From NCBI GenBank assembly GCA_002477465.1, contig DLPV01000040.1, positions 32,185-42,024 of the forward strand: a stretch of 9,840 nucleotides of DNA. Reading direction: 5' to 3'. Shown piece by piece: positions 1-7,165 of this stretch. A program made the position numbers and the translations under genes. Below the pieces are notes generated by a model that was not told the DNA's origin, searched no databases, and saw only the letters and a program-made list of their open reading frames with translations. This DNA comes from Gammaproteobacteria bacterium UBA7449. GTDB lineage: Bacteria > Pseudomonadota > Gammaproteobacteria > Pseudomonadales > Pseudohongiellaceae. Numbering within the stretch: position 1 is the first letter of the stretch; each line of letters begins with the position of its first letter.

Positions 1-356
1 ATTGGACAAGTGTACGCATTTTTCGACTTAATGCAGCCATTTTTTCGAATTTTTGTTACTTCTCTACTCAAGCATGCAACAGAGCCCATATCAGTTGAGA
101 TGGATTGCAAATTTGATCAAAATCTCTCCAGCCCACATTTTTAGAGGCTTTTTAAAGTTAGTTACTAAATATTCGATGCCCCATAACAGGGCTTTTTAAT
201 TCCCAACACGGGTAACACTTTCGGTAACGTTCCTACCCTGAGCGGTGCTCTGCCGCTTCTGCATCAGCGTATTGCCGGGGCTGCTTGCACAAACCCATGC
301 CCATACCTGTTCTACTTTTTCACAGGATTTTCCCTGCTGGTTTGCCTGAGGAATCC
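1..356. other. Noncoding region upstream of the kefC remnant
   Basis: No convincing gene is visible on either strand. The stretch is AT-rich at its start, with several T runs. It contains two weak stem-and-T-tract candidates: a 4-bp stem AGCC/GGCT (130-149) followed by T residues, and a 4-bp stem GCCC/GGGC (178-192) followed by five T. It also has two GGTAAC repeats around 210-228. The weak stems could be termination signals of a gene to the left, but they are too short to call firmly. The last bases (about 345-351, TGAGGA) form the ribosome binding site of the kefC remnant. Confidence 0.4.
178..197 (+). terminator. Weak candidate rho-independent terminator
   Basis: GCCC and GGGC arms (178-181 and 189-192) enclose a 7-nt loop and are followed directly by five T residues. 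The stem has only 4 bp, so this is weak. It may end a transcript entering from the left edge of the window. Confidence 0.25.
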
Positions 357-540
357 ATGCACACCGAGAATCTGCTTATAAAAGCACTCTATTTTTTATC
401 CGCAGCTGTTATATTGCCGTCCCTCTGCTCAAGCGCTTTGGCCTGGGTTCGATCCTGGGCTATCTATTCGCGGGCGTGATTCTGGGTCCCCAGACCACCG
501 GACTGATTGATGACCCTGGGGCGCTTCTGCACTTTGTCGG
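357..540 (+). pseudogene. 5' remnant of a KefB/KefC-type K+/H+ antiporter gene, frameshifted and truncated
   Basis: ATG at 357 has a good Shine-Dalgarno (TGAGGA, about 5 nt spacing). The first 19 codons read MHTENLLIKALYFLSAAVI, typical of the start of monovalent cation:proton antiporter-2 family proteins. Homology then continues in another frame from 416, with AVPLLKRFGLGSILGYLFAG and then VILGPQTTGLIDDPGALLHF, which is the second membrane segment and the GP motif of KefC-like antiporters. One base appears to be missing around 411-416. Homology stops near 540 and the shifted frame ends at TAA 602-604. Family members have several hundred more residues (the remaining membrane segments and usually a TrkA-N domain), all absent here. 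Intact relatives exchange K+ or Na+ for H+ at the inner membrane; this copy cannot work. The family call is fairly secure, while the exact paralogue (KefB, KefC or another CPA2 member) is open. Confidence 0.75.
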
Positions 541-836
541 GTACGATGTGATTCTGTTCCCGCGACAGGTCGACAAAGAATGTCGGCACCACCAGGATTT
601 TTAATTTTGTTGTTGACCTCGGTTTCGCTGCCGTCGACCAGCACAAGGCTGCCGCTATCTCCAGGTTGGCCGCCACCCTCCGCATAGAACACGGTCTGAT
701 CAAGGACTAGGCCAGTGCTATCTCCTGTAGCCACTGCCTCTAGCACGTGGGCCTGGCAAGTCTGGAGGTAGGCGTCTTCCCGGAACAATTCCAGGGTCTG
801 GTCTTGGGTTGTGATCTGGGGCTGAGTCTGGGACAT
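541..836 (-). pseudogene. 5' remnant of an AlaX-type alanyl-tRNA editing protein
   Basis: The reading frame starts at ATG 836, preceded on the minus strand by GGAAG with 5-nt spacing. Residues 14-60 match the N-terminal domain shared by AlaX proteins and the AlaRS editing region: LELFREDAYLQTCQAHVLEA, then LDQTVFYAEGGGQPGDSG with the diagnostic GGGQPGD at residues 54-60. Resemblance fades after about residue 98 (position 541), where the sequence becomes the antisense of the kefC remnant; the open frame runs on to 429 as nonsense. The zinc-binding HxxxH and CxxxH motifs that remove Ser or Gly from mischarged tRNA-Ala lie further on in the family and are absent, so the product would be inactive. 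The intact promoter-proximal end and start site suggest the damage is a deletion or rearrangement rather than slow decay. Full-length AlaRS is an alternative origin, but the start of the frame directly at the editing-type domain favours AlaX. Confidence 0.7.
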
Positions 837-1102
837 AGCGACTTCCGATTAACTAAAAACGCATGGAGTACTGCTGGTGGCACAGTATGAGCGTTATCAT
901 TGCGGGGCGGGTAGAGAGGTCAATGCAGCAGCCAGGCGTTGAGGTCAACTAGCTCGTAAAACCCAATCCACTCGCAGTTAATGGGCGTATCTAAAGCGCA
1001 GGTTTGGGAAGGAAGACAGTTTTATTTTTCCTGCCTATTACCTGCCAATCGGTGGCAAAGCTAGCCGCTGCGAATCCAGTTGAACAGAGAGTTAAAATTA
1101 AT
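837..1102. promoter_or_regulatory. Divergent intergenic region between the alaX remnant and hemH
   Basis: This 266-nt gap lies between two outward-reading starts, so it should carry both promoters. I see no clear sigma-70 pair. A direct repeat CCTGCC-TATTA-CCTGCC (1030-1046) has an 11-nt period, about one helical turn, which could be a binding site or chance. The hemH frame is open upstream to a TTG at 1004, but that extension does not look like ferrochelatase. Confidence 0.3.
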
Positions 1103-2146
1103 ATGACGCAAGCAGTACTACTGATGAATTTGGGAACGCCCGCTGAACCCACAGCCAGGGGCTTGCGCGACTTTTACAGGTATTTCTTCAAAGACCCTTA
1201 TGTATTTGATTTCAATCCGGTAGGGCGCTGGCTGTTGCGCAACATGATTATCCTGCCATTTCGTGCCCCTCGCATCGCCAAGGACTACGCCGAGATCTGG
1301 ATGGATAAGGGCTCGCCGCTGAAGGTCTATGCGGATGAGATGGAAGCGAGCGTGCAGCAGGCCTTTAATGCGCAGGGCCGCGACGTGCTGGTCCGCACCG
1401 GCATGGCATACAGTAAGCCTTTCGTCTGGGATGCCATGGCGGAACTCGAGGCAGCCGGGGCGACAGAGATTCTCCTGCTGCCCATGTTCCCACAGTACTC
1501 CACGGCAACGACCGCTTCAGTCTTTAACTCGGTAGAAAAGGCAGCGAAACGCTGGAAGACACCACCGCGGCTGCATTTTGTCAACGATCTGTTTCAGGAA
1601 TCGGCTTTCATCAAGGCCTGGTCTTCGCTGCTCAAAAAGCACGTGGACTACGATGCCCTCGATCACGTTATTTTCAGTTACCACGGCGTGCCTGAGAAGA
1701 CCATCAAAAAGGCAGATACTGCCAATGTCTGCCAGTTCGGTGGCTGTTGTGACTCAGTGACTGACGGCAATAAGCTTTGCTACCGCATGCAGTGCGTGCA
1801 GACCACGGCGTTAATCACTCGGGAGCTCGGATGGGACTCTGAAAAGTATTCCGTTGCTTTCCAATCACGCTTTGGTCCCTTGCCCTGGATTCAACCCTAC
1901 CTCGATGATCACATCGAAGAACTGGTGGGTCAGGGCAAGAAACGCATCGCTGTGGTTACCCCGAGCTTTATCTCTGATTGCCTCGAGACTCTGTTTGAAA
2001 TTGGTATCGAATACCGAGAACAGTTTGATGAGGCCGGTGGCGAAGCTTTCCAGTTGGTGCCCAATCTCAACAATGACAAGGATTGGTTCCAGGCGGTCTA
2101 TACTATTGCTAGCGAGCATTTGCTCCGGTTTTCCCCAGTAAAATAA
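1103..2146 (+). CDS. hemH: Ferrochelatase (protoporphyrin ferrochelatase), HemH
   Basis: Inserts Fe2+ into protoporphyrin IX, the last step of protoheme synthesis, in the cytoplasm or at the inner membrane face. I choose ATG 1103 (347 aa) because family similarity begins at once with TQAVLLMNLGTPAEPTARGL; the upstream frame to TTG 1004 adds 33 residues unlike the family. The catalytic histidine is in FSYHGVP (His194), and the conserved acidic motif is SDCLETLFEIGIEY (Glu295 and Glu299). The length is close to the usual bacterial size. Residues 210-231 hold five cysteines (210, 215, 216, 226, 231) in the segment just after the active-site histidine. In known [2Fe-2S] ferrochelatases of the Bdellovibrio type, the cluster is held by cysteines in such an internal segment, so a cluster is a fair inference here. 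The ribosome binding site is weak (AGAGAG, about 12 nt upstream). The gene is intact between two broken neighbours. Confidence 0.95.
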   Translation: MTQAVLLMNLGTPAEPTARGLRDFYRYFFKDPYVFDFNPVGRWLLRNMIILPFRAPRIAKDYAEIWMDKGSPLKVYADEMEASVQQAFNAQGRDVLVRTGMAYSKPFVWDAMAELEAAGATEILLLPMFPQYSTATTASVFNSVEKAAKRWKTPPRLHFVNDLFQESAFIKAWSSLLKKHVDYDALDHVIFSYHGVPEKTIKKADTANVCQFGGCCDSVTDGNKLCYRMQCVQTTALITRELGWDSEKYSVAFQSRFGPLPWIQPYLDDHIEELVGQGKKRIAVVTPSFISDCLETLFEIGIEYREQFDEAGGEAFQLVPNLNNDKDWFQAVYTIASEHLLRFSPVK

Positions 2147-2295
2147 TCAATAAAAGACAGGAATTCAGACTGAGTTGTTGCGCTGAGTAAGTTAAATTGA
2201 TCAGCTCTTGCCCATGATGGACCAGAATCTAACAAAGAAGCACTATTGCCGACTCGCGGTTCTCTCTGAACCAGCTAATAGTGCTGATCCCCCCA

Positions 2296-3420
2296 ATGGT
2301 TAACCACCTGAAAATTCTGCGGAACGGCGGGCTTGACCCCGATACCGCCAGCCTGATCAGTTTGCGCAAGCTCGCCAGTAACCCAGCCATATTTGCTTAT
2401 TGGGCAGTGATTGTCATGGCCACAGCGGGTGTTGGCAGTAATTCCTGGGCCTGGCTAATGGTGTTGTCAGCTATTAGTAGCTTGGTGGCCGGCCGTCTAT
2501 CAGGCGTATTGTGGGCATTCATCTGTGGCATCACGCTGTGGAGTTTTGCCTGGCTGCAATACAACGGCTATCAATTCGAGTTTGGCCCTGTGACAACAGG
2601 AATTGAACCGTTGGTGCTGGCCTTTGAGGCAACTTTGGTATTGATCATGCTAACGGTGGCGATCTTTATTTTTCGCAGTGGTCAGCTGAGCGCTGAAGAA
2701 CGACTGAATTCCACTGTCAATCAATTGGAAAAAGAGGTCCATGACCGCAGCCTGGCCGAGGCGGAGGCACGCCAGTCCGAAGAGGCGAAGTCGACCTTTC
2801 TGGCGGCCATGAGCCATGAGTTAAGAACCCCCCCTCAATGGTGTGATTGGTGCCTCGCATCTGCTGCAGAATGATGGCGGGCTGTCTCAGAAGAAGCAGG
2901 AACTGGTCAACGTTGTCCTGCGCAGTAGCGACACCCTGCTGGAATTGATTAATAACGTCCTCGATTTATCGAGATTGGATGCCGATGCCATTGAATTGGA
3001 GAGGGAGCCGCTGGATCTGCGCGACGTGGTCGGTTCCAGCGTCGAACCGCTGCGTTTCCAGGCGCAGGAGAAGGGGCTTGCGTTTAACCTGTTGGTTGAA
3101 AATGACTTGCCTGCCTGGATAAAAGGAGATTCGGCCCGCCTGCTTCAGGTGGTTCTGAACCTCGTGGGTAATGCGGTCAAGTCCACCAACAGCGGTGAAG
3201 TATCAGTAATTGTGGATACGGCGCTGGAGCGCATTTGCACGAAAATCAGCGACATCGGGATCGGCATACCCACGAAAGCCCAGGCCAGCTTGTTCGAGCC
3301 CTATGTTCAGGCCAGCAAAACTTTGCCATAGGCTTGGGCCTGCGACACAGTGTCGCAGTGGGCCCGCTGCCGGTCGCTTGCTGTTAGACTGCATCCGTTT
3401 TGAAGGCGCGGGAAGACTTT
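2296..3420 (+). pseudogene. Membrane sensor histidine kinase, broken by several frameshifts
   Basis: Frame 1 (ATG 2296, or GTG 2281) encodes about four hydrophobic segments (roughly residues 29-133), a charged coiled-coil-like linker, and then the HisKA box AAMSHELRTP with phospho-acceptor His174. Directly after it, a run of seven C (2828-2834) shifts the frame; removing one C gives RTPLNGVIGASHLLQNDGGL, the normal HisKA continuation. Frame 2 then carries the rest of the dimerisation domain and a HATPase domain with N box (LLQVVLNLVGNAVKSTNSGE) and G1 box (SDIGIGIP), ending at TAG 3331 after LFEPYVQASK. The G2-type GLGL (about 3331-3342) lies in a third frame, and a GRLLLD-like C-terminus in yet another shift. 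A functional protein would autophosphorylate on His in a two-component pathway. No response regulator or receiver domain is seen nearby. The first shift could be a sequence error, but the later breaks argue for a true pseudogene. No good ribosome binding site precedes either start. Confidence 0.8.
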
Positions 3421-3494
3421 AGTGAAGCCGGGAAAAGGCTCGCAAAGCCAAGAAATGCACCAAAGCTATAAAGAGACCTCAGGGAGAGTTCATT

Positions 3495-3584
3495 ATGGTA
3501 AGAGTACGCAGTCTGTTTTGGCTTACGCTAGCACCCATTGGCGTTGCGCTTTCCTGCTGGCTGGTCATGCCGGTGGTTTTGTAG
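3495..3584 (+). CDS. Possible 29-aa hydrophobic small protein
   Basis: ATG 3495 follows a strong Shine-Dalgarno (AGGGAGA, about 7 nt spacing). The frame reads MVRVRSLFWLTLAPIGVALS and continues with CWLVMPVVL to TAG 3584. It has two arginines at the N-terminus and then one continuous hydrophobic stretch, which predicts a single membrane-spanning peptide with its N-terminus inside. A strong terminator starts 33 nt after the stop, as expected for the end of a short transcript. I do not recognise the family. It could be a small membrane-protein partner, a type I toxin-like peptide, a leader peptide, or the surviving start of a lost membrane gene. It lies just downstream of the decayed histidine kinase and could have been its last cistron. 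Confidence 0.45.
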   Translation: MVRVRSLFWLTLAPIGVALSCWLVMPVVL

Positions 3585-3616
3585 GCCCCTTACACCCTTA
3601 CAATCAACACACAAAC

Positions 3617-3652
3617 AAAAGGGGCACATCACGAACGATGTGCCCCTTTTTT
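3617..3652. terminator. Strong bidirectional rho-independent terminator
   Basis: Perfect arms GGGGCACATC (3621-3630) and GATGTGCCCC (3637-3646) enclose a 6-nt loop. They are flanked by AAAA on the left and TTTTTT on the right, which extend the stem. On the plus strand it ends transcripts from the 29-codon ORF side. On the minus strand the arms are followed by TTTTGTTTG, so it also serves the oxidoreductase operon, whose last stop is 71 nt away. Confidence 0.9.
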
Positions 3653-3722
3653 ATTTGCGGGTCTTTTACCTCAGGAACGGGAGCTGGCTATATGCGCGCC
3701 CCGGGGTAATAGACCTGAGTGA

Positions 3723-4712
3723 CTACGCACTGATCGCGCGCTTCACCAGATTTTGCATTAATGGCACTTTGAAGCCATTGTGCGCCAGGGTGCGAGCACC
3801 CGCGGTGGTCATTTCCTTGACTGATTCAGCGGTTTCGGCAGATCTCGCGCTGCCGCGAATTGCGTTTTCCACGTCAGTCAAGCGGCGCGGTGTAGTCTGC
3901 ACTGCCCCGACCACGATGCGAGAGTCCTGGATCTGACCGCCGCTGACTTTGAAAGCAGCAGCCACGTTAACCAGTGAGAAATCCCACACGTTGCGATCCG
4001 CAACCTTCTCCCAGTAGAAGTCGGCGTTGGCCCAGGTAGAAGGAATCCTGACAGCAGTCAGGATGTCACCAGGCCGCAGGATAGTGGTGTTCTCAATATT
4101 GTTGGCTGGTCCAACAAAGAAGTCCTGTGCTGAGACCACGCGCTCACCGCTCATATTCTGAATCACCATAGAGGCGTCCAGCGCCACGAGGGCTGGAGCA
4201 GTATCGGACGCACCGGCTGCAACACAGCGACTCTGGTCGAACAGCGCGTGCTCGCGGTTCATGCCTTGCGGCGTATCCGCATAACAAAGGTTACCTCCGG
4301 CACGATAGCAGGACAGGCCGCGGCGATAGTACCAGCAGCGCACATCCTGACTCACATTACCGCCCAGGGTTCCAATGTTGCGAATCTGTGGGCTGGCTAC
4401 CTTGCCGGCCGCATCGGCGAGCAGTGAAAAACTGCCACGCACCAGGTCGCTGGTTGCGACTTCAGTCAAGGTAGTCAAAGCGCCGATCTCGATTCCGTCA
4501 GCGGTCTCGCGAATTCCACGCAGTGACTCAATAGCACTCAAATCGATCAGCGCGTCGGCGGACTTGGCGCGGTCTTTCAACCAGCCGTAAGTGTCCTGAC
4601 CTCCGCCAACTAACCAACCTCTCTCGGCGAGGCGATCAGCAATCGCAAGCGCATCTTCAACCTGTACCGGTTGGTACAGTTCCATATTTGGCATTACGTC
4701 ATGTGATGGCAT
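3723..4712 (-). CDS. FAD-binding subunit of a xanthine dehydrogenase-family oxidoreductase (PaoB-like)
   Basis: Middle electron-transfer subunit that takes electrons from the molybdenum and iron-sulfur subunits to FAD and then to an acceptor. The 329 residues match the family length. The FAD pyrophosphate loop is near residues 35-40 (VGGGQD, where many relatives have AGGTD), the second FAD motif is RNIGTLGGN (111-119), and the CO-dehydrogenase flavoprotein C-terminal domain covers roughly 215-325. Cysteines 126, 135, 143 and 163 sit in the insert after the second FAD motif. E. coli PaoB and 4-hydroxybenzoyl-CoA reductase beta bind a [4Fe-4S] cluster in this place, so one is likely here. ATG 4712 has GAGGTG 5 nt upstream and lies 8 nt after the stop of the molybdenum subunit gene. 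It is the last gene of the operon, before the terminator. No Tat or Sec signal is visible, so export would depend on the small subunit. Physiological substrate and acceptor are unknown. Confidence 0.9.
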   Translation of the reverse strand: MPSHDVMPNMELYQPVQVEDALAIADRLAERGWLVGGGQDTYGWLKDRAKSADALIDLSAIESLRGIRETADGIEIGALTTLTEVATSDLVRGSFSLLADAAGKVASPQIRNIGTLGGNVSQDVRCWYYRRGLSCYRAGGNLCYADTPQGMNREHALFDQSRCVAAGASDTAPALVALDASMVIQNMSGERVVSAQDFFVGPANNIENTTILRPGDILTAVRIPSTWANADFYWEKVADRNVWDFSLVNVAAAFKVSGGQIQDSRIVVGAVQTTPRRLTDVENAIRGSARSAETAESVKEMTTAGARTLAHNGFKVPLMQNLVKRAISA

Positions 4713-4720
4713 AGTTCACC

Positions 4721-7165
4721 TCAGAAAGTATTAGTCTTTAAAGAACCGGCGCCGGAGCTATAGCTGTTGCCGGCCAGGTGATCGATGATCATGTCGGTCG
4801 TCACCGGTGCGGTGTTGAACAGATGTCCGCCCAGCGCATCGCGCAAGGCACTGGATAGCGCGGCAGCTGCTGCACCCTGAGTCGGTTCACCGATACCGCG
4901 TCCACCCGTCGGGTTTTGCGGATCAGGAATGTTCACGCCCTGGGCAATGGTTTCAACCGGAACGTCCATATTGGTTGGTGGCTTGCACTGATACAGACCC
5001 GTGTTCGCTGGAAGGCCATTCTGTGGATCGTAGACGTGTTTCTCCAGACCCGATAGACCGACTCCCCAGACCGCGCCGCCACGCATGGCGTTTTCGAAGT
5101 TCTTGGGATGTACCACCGTGCCGCAATCTGCAACTGACGTGTAGTCGATGATTTCGTACTTACCGGTATCAACATCCAGCTCGATTTCCATGAAGCCAAT
5201 AACGTTCCCCGGTGGTTGGCCTACGCCCGGGATATTGTCCTTGGCAACACCCACCAGACCTGAACCCGCCATGCCTTGCACCGCGATCTGGGTCAGTGGA
5301 TTGATGTCATCTGGATACTCTTCACCGCTGAACTTGCCACCCAATTCCATGGCGCGCTGTGCGGCTTCACCGTAGGAATAGCCCTGGCTGGCATCACTGG
5401 AGTTGAATACCCGCTCGTTGCCAATTTCATAGTCATCCACAGCGCCGCCAAAATCCATCGCAGCAATTTCTTTCATCTTCTGGATGGCATCCTGGGCGGC
5501 TACCCAGTTGGTACGGGTATGGGTAAAGATGGTATTGGAACCACCCTGTCCAGAGCTGTGGGGCAGGTAGCGGTCAGAACGGCCCCGGACAATCTCACAA
5601 CGCTCCCAGGGAATCTGCAGTGCTTCAGCTGCCGCGCGACAAGTTCCGGCGTAGGAATAGGTGCCGAGATTACCGACACCGCTGTGGATGTAGAGTTTGC
5701 CGTCAGTACCAATGCGCAGCAGGCCATCGTAGCCACGACCGCCAGCACCGTGATAGCCGAGGCCCACGCCGACGCCGCGTCGCTTACTGCCGCCAATTTC
5801 TCGTGGCTGGCTGACTCGGTCTGCCCAGTTAAAGGCGCGTGCACCCTGGTCTAATGCCTCACGTACGAAGGCGCTGGTGACAGGTCCCTGCCCGCCACCC
5901 TGGAAGCCATCGCTGTCCAGTACATTGACCTTGCGGAATGCAACCCGGTCCATGCCAACAGCATCAGCGAGCTTGTCAGTCATTGGTGCCAGAACCGCGG
6001 CCATTTCATTTTGACCGGGTCCACGTTGGGCGCCGCGAGGCGTGGTATTGGTGTAGACAGAGATATGACGGAAACGCATGTTCTCTGGCTGATACGCCAC
6101 AGTGACGTGTTGCGCAGAAGAGTTGCCGCTGCCGCCACCAGTCATACCGCCATCATTGACGATGATCAGGTCGACTGCGGAAACCTTGCCGTTTTCCTTG
6201 ACGCCAGTTTTGATCCAGCCCTGCATGCCGGAGCGTGCGGAGCCTATATAGAACTCCTGTTCGCGAGTAATGCGCAGCTGCACGGGTCGGTTAAGGACGC
6301 GAGAAAAGTTGCCAGTAATGGACATGTAGGGGTAAGGGCCAATCTTCGAACCAAAGCCGCCACCGGTGGCTTCGTTAATGAATACCAGGTCTTCCAGCGG
6401 GATGTTCAGCATTCGCGCAAGGCCGGCATTGTTAGCGCTTTGGCTCTGGGATGAACCATGGAAATAGCATTTGCCATTCTCCCAGTAAGCCATGCAGGTG
6501 CGGGCTTCTAAAGAATGGTGCGGATAGCCCATTGTGACGAATGGCTCTTCAATGATGTGAGCAGCTTCTGCAAAGCCTGCCTCAATATCACCGAAAGCCC
6601 ACTCGTTGGTGAATTCCGCGCCTTCAGGTTCGCGACCCGCGCGAAAGGCGTCGATGGCGCTCTGTGGCCATTTGATGCTCTTGATCTGTGCGCCCCTGAT
6701 TGGGGTGCCTTCGGGGCCTTCTTCCTCGGTACGAACCAGTGCGTTCCCATCGGGGTAGGCGTTAGGACCGTTCGGAGACAGGCTTTCCAGTGGATCCACC
6801 ACGAATTCGCGACGTTCCAAATCGACGCGGATACGATCCAGTGCAGTTTCAGCAATCTCTTCTGAAGTTGCGGCCACCGCGAGAATGGGTTGACCCACGT
6901 AAGTGATGTAATCGGAAGCCAGCGCCGGATTGGCGGGTGGCGCGACTGGTGGCAGGTCGTCGGCTGTGAAAATGCCAATCACGCCGTCCATGCGCAACGC
7001 TTCTGATGCATCGATGTTAACAACCCGGCCTGAAGGCATTGGGCTGGTGAGCAAACGGGCGAATACCATGCCCTCTGCCTTGTAGTCTTCCGCGTATTTG
7101 ATTTCACCCGTGACCTTGCCCGGCACACAGGGAGGCATAAAATCTTTTCCTATATGTGTACTCAT
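4721..7165 (-). CDS. Molybdopterin-binding catalytic subunit, xanthine dehydrogenase/aldehyde oxidase family (PaoC-like)
   Basis: Catalytic large subunit (814 aa) that hydroxylates an aldehyde or N-heterocycle at a Mo centre. The N-terminal hammerhead domain starts at residue 14 (VPGKVTGEIKYAEDYKAEGM) and carries an extra acidic and polar segment at about 147-187 before WAFGDIEAGF. Cofactor motifs follow: GGGFGSK (268-274), RGPG (381-384, the family's R-x-PG loop), GVGNLGTYS (496-504, where relatives usually have a GQDIGTGT-like loop) and GGRGIGEP, with the catalytic base Glu760. It starts at ATG 7165, overlapping the small-subunit stop by 4 nt (ATGA), which implies translational coupling. 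It has no signal peptide. Gene order is [2Fe-2S]-Mo-FAD, unlike E. coli paoABC ([2Fe-2S]-FAD-Mo). No XdhC/PaoD-type maturation chaperone gene is in the window. The substrate cannot be told from sequence; a periplasmic aldehyde dehydrogenase role is the best guess. Confidence 0.93.
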   Translation of the reverse strand: MSTHIGKDFMPPCVPGKVTGEIKYAEDYKAEGMVFARLLTSPMPSGRVVNIDASEALRMDGVIGIFTADDLPPVAPPANPALASDYITYVGQPILAVAATSEEIAETALDRIRVDLERREFVVDPLESLSPNGPNAYPDGNALVRTEEEGPEGTPIRGAQIKSIKWPQSAIDAFRAGREPEGAEFTNEWAFGDIEAGFAEAAHIIEEPFVTMGYPHHSLEARTCMAYWENGKCYFHGSSQSQSANNAGLARMLNIPLEDLVFINEATGGGFGSKIGPYPYMSITGNFSRVLNRPVQLRITREQEFYIGSARSGMQGWIKTGVKENGKVSAVDLIIVNDGGMTGGGSGNSSAQHVTVAYQPENMRFRHISVYTNTTPRGAQRGPGQNEMAAVLAPMTDKLADAVGMDRVAFRKVNVLDSDGFQGGGQGPVTSAFVREALDQGARAFNWADRVSQPREIGGSKRRGVGVGLGYHGAGGRGYDGLLRIGTDGKLYIHSGVGNLGTYSYAGTCRAAAEALQIPWERCEIVRGRSDRYLPHSSGQGGSNTIFTHTRTNWVAAQDAIQKMKEIAAMDFGGAVDDYEIGNERVFNSSDASQGYSYGEAAQRAMELGGKFSGEEYPDDINPLTQIAVQGMAGSGLVGVAKDNIPGVGQPPGNVIGFMEIELDVDTGKYEIIDYTSVADCGTVVHPKNFENAMRGGAVWGVGLSGLEKHVYDPQNGLPANTGLYQCKPPTNMDVPVETIAQGVNIPDPQNPTGGRGIGEPTQGAAAAALSSALRDALGGHLFNTAPVTTDMIIDHLAGNSYSSGAGSLKTNTF

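Noticed and set aside
569..637. Two GTCGAC palindromes near the kefC/alaX joint as possible recombination ends
   Set aside because: Six-base palindromes are frequent by chance and no longer flanking repeat or target duplication is present.
1030..1046. Direct repeat CCTGCC-TATTA-CCTGCC upstream of hemH
   Set aside because: Only two short units. The helical-turn spacing is suggestive, but chance is likely without conservation data.
3422..3709. 95-codon plus-strand frame after the kinase remnant
   Set aside because: It runs through the strong terminator and overlaps the better supported 29-codon frame.
5276..5854. Plus-strand open frame of 192 codons
   Set aside because: It lies wholly antisense to the molybdopterin subunit gene, whose motifs are clear. 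It has no family resemblance.
6011..6454. Plus-strand open frame of 147 codons antisense to the molybdopterin gene
   Set aside because: Shadow of a well-supported gene with conserved cofactor motifs on the other strand.
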